Shown: positions 12,401 through 17,349 of the stretch, one piece after another
How the letters are laid out: each line of letters begins with the position of its first letter
Position numbering within the stretch: position 1 is the stretch's first letter
Assembly: GCA_964393545.1 (NCBI GenBank)
Contig: CAYMUB010000028.1
Coordinates: forward strand, 1-17,349
DNA from: CAYMUB01 sp964393545
Lineage (GTDB): Bacteria; Patescibacteriota; Microgenomatia; Daviesbacterales; UBA10151
Length of the DNA: 17,349 nt
Direction: 5' to 3'
Notes under the pieces: generated by a model
What the model was told of the DNA's origin: nothing
What the model saw: the letters and a program-made list of their open reading frames with translations, nothing else
Database searches by the model: none
Made by a program: the position numbers and the translations under genes

Positions 12401-13231
12401 AGTGAGGGACGTCCTATTAGTGCTAACTCAGGAATCGCAGCTACAGGTTTTAGTCCTCAACTGGAAAGAATCTTTGATAGTTATCTTGAAGGTGGAAGAC
12501 TTCGGGACGAAGGCCAAAATGCACCCCTTCAACCAATCTCTCTTCCTACTAATCCAAATGTAGCAGTAGCTGAATCTTTTAGAGCTGATCCAAATATAAT
12601 TCTTTTAGGTACTGCCTCCAGACCTAGATTTAATTCCTTTGAAAAATTAGCTCAATTACCTCCTGAAGCCAGAGAGGCGCTACTCCGAAATGGTGCTGAG
12701 AATGCTGTAGCCATTGGATTTAGAGCGCCTGATACTCAGGCAGCCGTAAATATTTGGTTAAACCAAAGAAGTATCAGCATAGAACCGCAAAGCCAGGAAC
12801 CTAAACTTCAAATATCTATTGAGGGAGAAAAGGTTATTAATTCAGGAATTGTGATTAATAGGTCAGTACAAGTTGAAGATTTGGGTATACCTAATAATAT
12901 AGATCAGGAAGATTTATTACTCTCCCCTCTCCTAGCTTATAATTTAGGAAATAAATTTGATCTAGCGGGAAATTTTAGCGGCAATGTAGACTTTGGGTTG
13001 GAGTATAATCCACAAGAAGGGAGATTTATCTTAAGGTTTAAGGGTGGTGATATACAAAGTATTTCTTCTGAAGTTTTGGAAGAGCTTGCCAGAGGAGTAT
13101 CAGATAAATACTTCCAAAGGTTTGCTTTAAGTTTACTGGGTAAAAGGAGAAGAGATCCTAAGCTAGATTTAAATGTCTCTTTCAAAAGCGGAAAGATAAA
13201 CCCTAAAAATACCTATGTTCAAGCTACTTAA
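9497..13231 (+). CDS. Giant protein with FAD/NAD(P)-type two-Rossmann core and unknown N- and C-terminal regions (1244 aa)
   Basis: I do not recognise the whole protein. Residues about 1-190 hold an 88-residue unit present twice. Residues 190-615 are mostly helical and charged, unlike any family I know. From about 623 there is a dinucleotide-binding motif (VGTGPNG, 628-634) with an acidic end to the second strand (LIVDSG) and a PGGPF turn. A second Rossmann motif (IWGRGNSAD) starts near 871, then an ATGFSP motif near 982-987 and IILLGTASRP near 1034-1043. This order fits flavin-dependent monooxygenase or NAD(P)H-flavin reductase folds. About 150 C-terminal residues look strand-rich. There is no signal peptide or membrane helix, so it should be cytoplasmic. 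The redox substrate is unknown. It has its own promoter and separates lemA from htpX. Confidence 0.7.
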   Translation: MELSRTFTLKEQLASIEGSTLPDKVLRSELSEDQKTVTAFESYFEDLTSGDPERIKSAKLRLTPKFANDFLVDEKGNYVRIGVNGPAIPKADVPLLEVEQSKLLITLSGEVSQAISEKETTQKTATAFSTYAADLASGDPERIKSAELRLTPKFANDFLVDEKGNYVRIGVNGPAIPKADVPLLEVEQREILVEIEKLITDPQVSAETRSLVGKYINTSNTADLARLQSMMTLGSSNISERVGGTISQYNTLKRRLDLRQSFYTTLFQDESVEKAVNTLAGFEQQSVEDTSLVANLRERAFGIRRLRLTSNFAATLAVPDRNFDQSLSLIGILEKSSNQEDRVCGRVLRSSLYGLELTTFRDEVRKMIRIDTDPRRLYSYIDSLPVRPTVGSDDYIQTLSSLKERVSNFYVVIGKISRLKQANSIRAGFAGLSVDRVISRINSLADETGEEIAVKLQLVELYKSYLAVNKPGLFDERFKREITEGIEAKLKQKFISPELGKNKAAFNYIRENFVRVIYPLIEVFRDDPRTKKDVDRLLSSSPDGQTSNPRLRFIQKLTQLEGQRPLTDIERAYIQSVELLTLFNPYLVAAATAEFGVTSEFLRHHFDILSQKTQDKLKDGDYVPLIQVGTGPNGLAAFGEIVRNNPELARQTLIVDSGEQPGGPFAIPRGPAWELNSANRRGLGGYTMPDAPNGNELKTVRAYGSPVARWYPGERSKGAVIRQGSINTTVDYLPTPDDLSTARYPTNEELQTILALQTAILTQNLALKTELEKVEPNPNQDEKGDKIATLKIVDRDGKERVVKVKTDGVFISSGLGEPTYGFKLEGSRAERVLQETAGMTGFPKITTTLEAFRALSDRTQEKKSPGKTLAIWGRGNSADTLIEFIGNIFQGDNPLVRDVAKIYIVSEGDLSSRPRYSLISDLKPRNGRGNLIELVKARVADIDFAGSSGPPEKREIVLLDTSGRPIVDSEGRPISANSGIAATGFSPQLERIFDSYLEGGRLRDEGQNAPLQPISLPTNPNVAVAESFRADPNIILLGTASRPRFNSFEKLAQLPPEAREALLRNGAENAVAIGFRAPDTQAAVNIWLNQRSISIEPQSQEPKLQISIEGEKVINSGIVINRSVQVEDLGIPNNIDQEDLLLSPLLAYNLGNKFDLAGNFSGNVDFGLEYNPQEGRFILRFKGGDIQSISSEVLEELARGVSDKYFQRFALSLLGKRRRDPKLDLNVSFKSGKINPKNTYVQAT
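9644..9798 (+). repeat. 155-bp internal repeat, copy 1
   Basis: Matches 9908-10062 with a single visible difference (GCAAAA against GCAGAA), at an offset of 264 bp, or 88 codons in frame. The sequence on the left side of each copy encodes related but clearly diverged residues (TAFESYFEDLTSG against TAFSTYAADLASG). Confidence 0.95.
9908..10062 (+). repeat. 155-bp internal repeat, copy 2
   Basis: Second copy of the in-frame duplication. After it the two units diverge sharply (SKLLITLSGE against REILVEIEKL). The nearly identical core inside diverged ends suggests gene conversion or very recent copying of the central part. Confidence 0.95.
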
Positions 13232-13256
13232 AGCATAGCATAATTTATGTTAAAAT
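13228..13256 (+). promoter_or_regulatory. Promoter of htpX-gatCAB
   Basis: An extended -10 (TGT then TAAAAT, 13248-13256) lies 9 bases before the ATG at 13266. A weak -35 (TTAAAG, 13228-13233) is 17 bases upstream. The leader would be about 0-3 bases, with no Shine-Dalgarno. Confidence 0.55.
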
Positions 13257-13265
13257 CTGCATAAT

Positions 13266-14216
13266 ATGGCAACTGTTAATACTGCCTGGGATCAGGTTTC
13301 AAGTAATACTTTCAAAACATGGATGATCATGTTTTTCTTTTCTGTCTTTACTGTAGGAGTTGTGTATGTTTTAGGCAGGGGATTTGGGTATGGGGAAACA
13401 GGGGGATTGGGTTTAGTTGGGATGGCCTTGATTTTGGCAGGCATCATGAATTTTGTGTCCTATTATTTTTCAGACAAGATAGTTCTGGGAATTTCCGGAG
13501 CCAAACCAATTCAGAAAAAAGATAATCCTGAGGTTTACAGAATCGTGGAAAATCTTTGTCTGGCCTCTGGTTTGCCTTTACCCAAAATTTATATCATGGA
13601 AGATACTGCCACCAATGCTTTTGCAACAGGCAGAGATCCCAAACATGCAGTAATTTGTTTTACTACTGGAATTTTGGATAAATTAAATAAACAGGAACTG
13701 GAAGGGGTAGCAGCTCATGAATTATCCCATGTTGGCAATAGAGATACACTTCTGATGAGTGTAGTGTCTATTTTAGTTGGTACAGTTGCTCTTTTATCTG
13801 ATTGGTTTTTAAGATCTATGTGGTTTGGAGGAAACAGGGACAGGGAAGACAGCAAATCAGGTACTATTTTTATGGTGCTAGCTTTGGTGGCTGCAATTTT
13901 AACTCCAATTATGGCAACATTAATTCAACTGGCAGTTTCCAGGAGAAGAGAGCTGTTGGCTGATGCATCAGGAGTATTACTTACCAGATACCCTCAAGGA
14001 TTAGCTAATGCTTTGCTTAAAATATCTGGTGATAAAGAGCCACTGGAGGCTGCTAACCGTGGGACAGCTCACCTTTATATAGTAAATCCCTTAAAGGCCG
14101 TGCCTGCCGGCAGGCAGGGTAAAGATGCAGCCGGTTTTCTGGTTGGACTTTTTAACACTCATCCTCCAATTGAGGTGAGAATAAAAGCTTTAAAAGAGAT
14201 GGAAGGAAGAGTTTAG
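13266..14216 (+). CDS. htpX: HtpX membrane zinc metalloprotease (M48)
   Basis: A 316-aa M48 protease that degrades misfolded membrane proteins from the cytoplasmic side. Two N-terminal membrane helices (about 18-37 and 47-69) precede the catalytic domain. The zinc motif HELSH is at 151-155, with the third ligand E229 in RRRELLADASG. Two further hydrophobic helices lie at about 162-182 and 198-223. The conserved THPP motif is near the C-terminus. About residues 278-287 (AVPAGRQGKD) are encoded by a 16-bp GC-rich palindrome and its edge, sitting between the NPLK and GF...LF...THPP segments where homologs usually have only a short loop. gatC follows after 2 bases, so htpX probably leads the gatCAB transcript. 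Confidence 0.95.
   Translation: MATVNTAWDQVSSNTFKTWMIMFFFSVFTVGVVYVLGRGFGYGETGGLGLVGMALILAGIMNFVSYYFSDKIVLGISGAKPIQKKDNPEVYRIVENLCLASGLPLPKIYIMEDTATNAFATGRDPKHAVICFTTGILDKLNKQELEGVAAHELSHVGNRDTLLMSVVSILVGTVALLSDWFLRSMWFGGNRDREDSKSGTIFMVLALVAAILTPIMATLIQLAVSRRRELLADASGVLLTRYPQGLANALLKISGDKEPLEAANRGTAHLYIVNPLKAVPAGRQGKDAAGFLVGLFNTHPPIEVRIKALKEMEGRV
14101..14116. repeat. 16-bp GC-rich palindrome inside htpX
   Basis: TGCCTGCCGGCAGGCA is a perfect palindrome, far richer in GC than its surroundings, and is followed by GGG. It is read in frame as part of VPAGRQG. The same motif family occurs at 15213-15255 in gatA. Confidence 0.9.
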
Positions 14217-14218
14217 GA

Positions 14219-14509
14219 ATGTCTCTGACAAAAGATCAAGTTAAAAAAGTGGCGAAGCTGGCTAATCTTCCTATTACTTCTGAGGAAGAAGAAAAATATA
14301 CCCAGCAGCTTTCAAAGATCTTAGAGTATGTTGAACAACTTAACAAAGTAGATACTTCAAATGTAGAACCGACTTTTAATGTGTCTTCTCAAAATAATGT
14401 CATGAGTGAAGATGAGGTGGGGAATTGTCTTACCAAGGAAGAAGCTTTAGTAAATGCTTCTCAAGAAAAGGATAATTTTTTTGTAACAAAGGGAATTTTT
14501 AATGAATGA
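14219..14509 (+). CDS. gatC: Asp-tRNA(Asn)/Glu-tRNA(Gln) amidotransferase subunit C
   Basis: A 96-aa GatC of normal length. GatC is a belt-like helper that stabilises GatA on GatB. The family pattern is visible: an N-terminal helix with VKKVAKLANLPITSEEEEKYTQQLSKILEYVEQLNKVDTSNVEPT, then a loose C-terminus ending in KEDNFF-like KDNFFVTKGIF. The start has an AAGGAAG Shine-Dalgarno about 9 bases upstream, inside the end of htpX, which contrasts with the leaderless first genes. The stop overlaps the gatA start by 8 bases. Confidence 0.95.
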   Translation: MSLTKDQVKKVAKLANLPITSEEEEKYTQQLSKILEYVEQLNKVDTSNVEPTFNVSSQNNVMSEDEVGNCLTKEEALVNASQEKDNFFVTKGIFNE

Positions 14510-15923
14510 TATAACTGCTTTAACTTTAACCCAAACCTTAAAAGCCTTAGAGGATAAAGAGTTTTCAGAAGCAGAACTAAATAAAGTCTATTTAGATAGA
14601 ATTAATAATCTAAATCCAAAGCTAAACATTTTTTTAGAAGTGAAAAAAAATACCAGCGGAATACCTGCGGCAATAAAAGATGTGATTTCTACTAAAAATA
14701 TTAAAACAACAGCTGGTTCTAAAATATTGAGTAATTATCTTCCTCCTTTTAATGCCACAGTTATTGAAAAGCTTTTAGAAAGGGGAATTTCTATTATTGG
14801 GAAAACAAATTGTGATGAATTTGCCATGGGAGCATCAGGTGAGAATTCAGCATATGGATCAACCAAAAATCCCTGGGATCAAAATAAAGTCACTGGTGGT
14901 TCTTCCTCAGGTTCAGCTGCAGCTGTGGCTGCAGATCTTTGTGTATTTGCTTTGGGAACTGACACCGGTGGATCAATCCGCCAGCCAGCTTCACTTTCAG
15001 GAGTAGTGGGACTTAAACCAACTTATGGCAGGGCTTCCAGATATGGGCTGATAGCTATGACTTCATCTCTTGATTGTCCGGGCCCAATCACTAAATCAGT
15101 AGAAGATGCAGGATTAGTTTTAGACTGGATTTCAGGAAGGGATAACTATGATTCAAACTGCAAGATAGAAAAGTTTACGTTCAAACCTGCCCGCAATGCA
15201 AAGCATAGCGTTGCCCGCCTGCCAAAGACTGGCACTGCCGGGCAGGCAGGCGGGCCCCAGGGGTTGAAAGCTGGAATTAAGGGATTAACAGTAGGGATAC
15301 CTAAAGAATATTTTGGACAGGGATTAGATTCTAAAGTAAAGGAAGTTATCCAAGATGCAATCAAAAAGCTGGAAGAGCTGGGGGCTGAGATTGTGGAAAT
15401 TAGTTTACCAAATAGTGAATATGCTTTAGCAACTTACTACATTATTGTTCCTTCTGAAGTTTCTTCTAATATGGGGAGATTTGATGGAATCAGGTTTGGT
15501 TCTGTAAGGCAGAATTTAGGATCAGAGGTAAAAAGAAGAATAATGTTGGGAACTTATGTTCTATCTGCAGGATACTATGATGAGTACTACTCAAAAGCAG
15601 CCAAGGTAAGAACCTTAGTTAAACAGGATTTTGAAAAAGCATTTGAAAAAGTTGATGTGATTGTAGGTCCTGTCTCCCCCACCACAGCGTGGAATTTAGG
15701 GGAAAAGACAAATGATCCGTTGAAGATGTACCTGGCTGATATTTATACCATCTCTGCAAATTTGGCAGGAATTCCTGGATTATCTGTACCTTGTGGATTT
15801 TCTGATGGTTTACCAGTTGGCTTACAAATTTTAGGAAAACAATGGGACGAGGAAACTATTTTAAAAGTAGGATATACCTATGAACAAGCAACGGATTGGC
15901 ATAATCAAAAACCAAAACTATGA
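14502..15923 (+). CDS. gatA: Asp-tRNA(Asn)/Glu-tRNA(Gln) amidotransferase subunit A (amidase)
   Basis: A 473-aa glutaminase subunit that releases ammonia from glutamine for transfer to mischarged tRNA. The amidase-signature triad is complete: K59 (AAIKD), S134 (TGGSSSGS) and S158 (TDTGGSIRQP). The spacings of 75 and 24 equal those I recall for the S. aureus enzyme (K79, S154, S178), so the N-terminal region is about 20 residues shorter, lost in the linker just before the lysine. Residues about 226-253 (PARNAKHSV...GTAGQAGG) are an insertion encoded by a GC-rich palindromic element, just before GIKGLTVGIPKEY. It starts 8 bases inside gatC with an AAAGGGA Shine-Dalgarno and overlaps gatB by 4 bases (ATGA). 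Confidence 0.96.
   Translation: MNDITALTLTQTLKALEDKEFSEAELNKVYLDRINNLNPKLNIFLEVKKNTSGIPAAIKDVISTKNIKTTAGSKILSNYLPPFNATVIEKLLERGISIIGKTNCDEFAMGASGENSAYGSTKNPWDQNKVTGGSSSGSAAAVAADLCVFALGTDTGGSIRQPASLSGVVGLKPTYGRASRYGLIAMTSSLDCPGPITKSVEDAGLVLDWISGRDNYDSNCKIEKFTFKPARNAKHSVARLPKTGTAGQAGGPQGLKAGIKGLTVGIPKEYFGQGLDSKVKEVIQDAIKKLEELGAEIVEISLPNSEYALATYYIIVPSEVSSNMGRFDGIRFGSVRQNLGSEVKRRIMLGTYVLSAGYYDEYYSKAAKVRTLVKQDFEKAFEKVDVIVGPVSPTTAWNLGEKTNDPLKMYLADIYTISANLAGIPGLSVPCGFSDGLPVGLQILGKQWDEETILKVGYTYEQATDWHNQKPKL
15187..15258. repeat. GC-rich palindromic element inside gatA
   Basis: GCCCGCCTGCC (15213-15223) and GGCAGGCGGGC (15245-15255) form a perfect 11-bp inverted repeat. A TGCCGGGCAGGCAGG stretch lies between and within the arms. 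Just upstream, GCAATGC and GCATAGCGTTGC form a second imperfect hairpin. The element is in frame and GC-rich in an AT-rich gene. Confidence 0.85.
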
Positions 15924-17233
15924 AGTATGAACCAGTAATGGGGCTTGAAGTGCATGTTGAGTTAAATACCAAAACTAAAATGTTTTGCAGGTGTAGCGCT
16001 GACTATTTTGGCAAGGAGCCCAATACTCACACTTGCCCTGTTTGTTTGGGATTGCCTGGTGCACTCCCCTATATTAACAAACAGGCAATTGATGATTGTA
16101 TAAAAATTGGCTTGGCTTTAGGCTGCAAAATCTCTCCCACTTCTCTTTTTGAAAGAAAAAATTACTTTTATCCGGATTTGCCTAAGGGTTATCAAATTTC
16201 TCAATACAGATGGCCACTTTGCGTAACTGGAAGTTTGAAACTGGAAGATGGAAGTTTGATAAGAATTAATAGAGTTCACCAGGAAGAAGATACCGGAAAA
16301 TTAACTCATCAGGCAGGAGAAACATCGATCGATTATAACCGCTCAGGAGTACCCCTGGTTGAAATTGTCACAGAACCGGATTTTAAAGATACTTCACAAA
16401 TCAAAGACCATGCCAAAAAATTACAACAATTATTTAGATATTTAGGTGTGTCCAATGCAGATATGGAAAAGGGAGATATGAGACTTGAGGCAAACATCTC
16501 TGTCCGTCAAGTTGGGGATACCAAACTACCTTCTTACCGGGTAGAGCTGAAAAATATTAACTCATTTAGATTTATGGTATCAGCTGTTGAATATGAAATT
16601 AAACGCCAGATTACCGCTTTGGAAAAAGGGGAGAAGATTCCTCAAGAGACTAGAGGTTGGGATGAAGATAAAAAAAGTACATATGTTCAAAGGAGTAAAG
16701 AAGAAGCTCATGATTACCGCTATTTTCCCGAACCAGATCTACCAGAATTGACAATTGATAATGGACAATTGACAATTTTGAAAAATCAAATACCAGAATT
16801 GCCTTGGGATAAGAGTAAGAGGTTTGAACGGGAGTTAAAAATTAAAAGAGCTGATGCAGATATACTGACAGAGTCAAAAGAACTGGCTGATTTTTTTGAA
16901 TCAGCCGTAGAACATGGAGAAAAACATGGAGTAGAGGCAAAAGACATAGCAAATTATATAATTAACAAAAAAATAGACATAGAAAATATCTTACCGACAC
17001 AAATAATTGAGGAATTAAAAGGGAAAAAAGTGGGAGTAATTAATAATCCAGAAGAGTTAGAAAAAATAGCAAGGGAAGTGATAGGTGAAAACCCAAATTT
17101 TGTGGAAACTTTTAAAGAGGGAAAAACTACAGTAATAATGGCTTTGGTTGGAGCAGTAATGAAAAAAACCTCTGGTAAAGCAGACCCCCAAAAAGCAAGA
17201 CAAATTCTAGAAGAGCTCTTAATGAAAGTTTAA
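15920..17233 (+). CDS. gatB: Asp-tRNA(Asn)/Glu-tRNA(Gln) amidotransferase subunit B
   Basis: A 437-aa subunit that binds the mischarged tRNA, activates the acyl side chain with ATP and receives ammonia from GatA. The N-terminal catalytic cradle shows GLEVHVELNTKTKMFC with E10 and H12, a zinc site (C23, C25, C39, C42 in FCRCS...TCPVCLGLPG), the YPDLPKGYQISQ segment, and DYNRSGVPLVEIVTEPD. The C-terminal helical and YqeY-like domains end with the usual GAVMKKTSGKADP motif. An AT-rich repeat encodes TIDNGQLTILKN between PDLPEL and IPELP, an apparent insertion. It is slightly shorter than typical GatB (about 475 aa). It overlaps gatA by ATGA. Together with gatC and gatA it makes a complete GatCAB. 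Confidence 0.96.
   Translation: MKYEPVMGLEVHVELNTKTKMFCRCSADYFGKEPNTHTCPVCLGLPGALPYINKQAIDDCIKIGLALGCKISPTSLFERKNYFYPDLPKGYQISQYRWPLCVTGSLKLEDGSLIRINRVHQEEDTGKLTHQAGETSIDYNRSGVPLVEIVTEPDFKDTSQIKDHAKKLQQLFRYLGVSNADMEKGDMRLEANISVRQVGDTKLPSYRVELKNINSFRFMVSAVEYEIKRQITALEKGEKIPQETRGWDEDKKSTYVQRSKEEAHDYRYFPEPDLPELTIDNGQLTILKNQIPELPWDKSKRFERELKIKRADADILTESKELADFFESAVEHGEKHGVEAKDIANYIINKKIDIENILPTQIIEELKGKKVGVINNPEELEKIAREVIGENPNFVETFKEGKTTVIMALVGAVMKKTSGKADPQKARQILEELLMKV
16748..16777. repeat. AATTGACAATT-type repeat inside gatB
   Basis: TTGACAATTGATAATGGACA and the following ATTGACAATT contain three copies of a GACAATT word, two of them as TTGACAATT. It is read in frame as TIDNGQLTI. It lies in a variable loop between two conserved GatB segments. 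Confidence 0.7.
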
Positions 17234-17268
17234 ATCCCGGGGTTTGAACGTATTTAACACCGGGGGTT
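17233..17268 (+). terminator. GC-rich stem-loop after gatB
   Basis: AATCCCGG (17233-17240) can pair with CCGGGGGTT (17260-17268) with one bulged G. No T-tract follows, so this may be an RNA end-stabilising or terminator-like hairpin and not a standard intrinsic terminator. Confidence 0.4.
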
Positions 17269-17289
17269 AGAAGCTAAGGATTTTCCTAC

Positions 17290-17319
17290 TTGATAAAAAC
17301 TTAAAATTCCTGCTAAATT
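17290..17319 (+). promoter_or_regulatory. Promoter near the window end
   Basis: TTGATA (17290-17295), an 18-base spacer and an extended -10 (TGC then TAAATT, 17311-17319). Ten bases separate it from an ATG at 17330, the same geometry as the other promoters here. Confidence 0.55.
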
Positions 17320-17329
17320 AAACTGCCTT

Positions 17330-17349
17330 ATGTCACGTTTTGTTCACCT
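17330..17349 (+). CDS. Probable start of a further gene, cut by the window end
   Basis: ATG at 17330 opens a frame (MSRFVH...) that has no stop before the window ends. Only six codons are visible, so no product can be named. The call rests on the promoter 10 bases upstream, which matches the leaderless pattern of the other operon starts. Confidence 0.35.

Noticed and set aside
11953..13185. Minus-strand open frames inside the giant gene
   Set aside because: They are antisense shadows with no start context; the plus frame is continuous with clear Rossmann motifs.

Overview
The window is AT-rich, very compact bacterial DNA that uses the standard code (TGA acts as a stop for vapC and polX). It most resembles a member of the Candidate Phyla Radiation (Patescibacteria), perhaps the Microgenomates side. 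That placement is an inference. It rests on GC-rich palindromes of the TGCCTGCCGGCAGGCA type lying inside reading frames, on a GatCAB operon, on the neighbouring polX, lemA and htpX genes, on abundant small toxin-antitoxin modules, on a LAGLIDADG gene touching a tRNA, and on almost absent intergenic DNA. No rRNA, CRISPR array or transposase is present.

Layout. 1-1700 is an accessory stretch: a 53-aa DUF4177-like protein with a perfect Shine-Dalgarno, a VapBC-type module (427-1103), and a small papain-like cysteine-hydrolase candidate on the minus strand (1226-1615). tRNA-Thr(CGT) follows at 1702-1773 and abuts the end of a minus-strand pair: a LysM membrane protein and a GT-C-type membrane protein with C-terminal TPRs (4034 down to 1773). 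A HicBA module (4666-4196, minus) is bracketed by two 53-bp direct repeats. Next come an HD-fold protein lacking the H of its HD motif (4892-5632), tRNA-Asp(GTC) on the minus strand (5715-5788), and an HTH plus LAGLIDADG endonuclease gene whose last 10 bases lie inside that tRNA. From 6785 to the end everything is on the plus strand: polX, a small coiled-coil protein, lemA, a 1244-aa protein with a FAD/NAD(P)-type two-Rossmann core, htpX, gatC, gatA and gatB, then the probable start of another gene at 17330.

How the genes work together. polX, the small protein and lemA are translationally coupled or abutting. htpX and gatCAB are closely packed and probably one transcript. GatCAB makes Gln-tRNA(Gln) and/or Asn-tRNA(Asn) by transamidation. 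LemA and HtpX often travel together; here the giant flavoprotein-like gene stands between them with its own promoter.

The most striking global signal is regulatory. At almost every operon start a sigma70-like -10 element, often an extended TGn -10, lies only 6-11 bases before the start codon. This predicts leaderless or nearly leaderless mRNAs. Shine-Dalgarno sequences appear for downstream genes (gatC, gatA) and for the DUF4177-like gene. The best candidates for something undescribed are the 1244-aa protein with its nearly identical internal duplication and the repeat-bracketed hicBA cassette.
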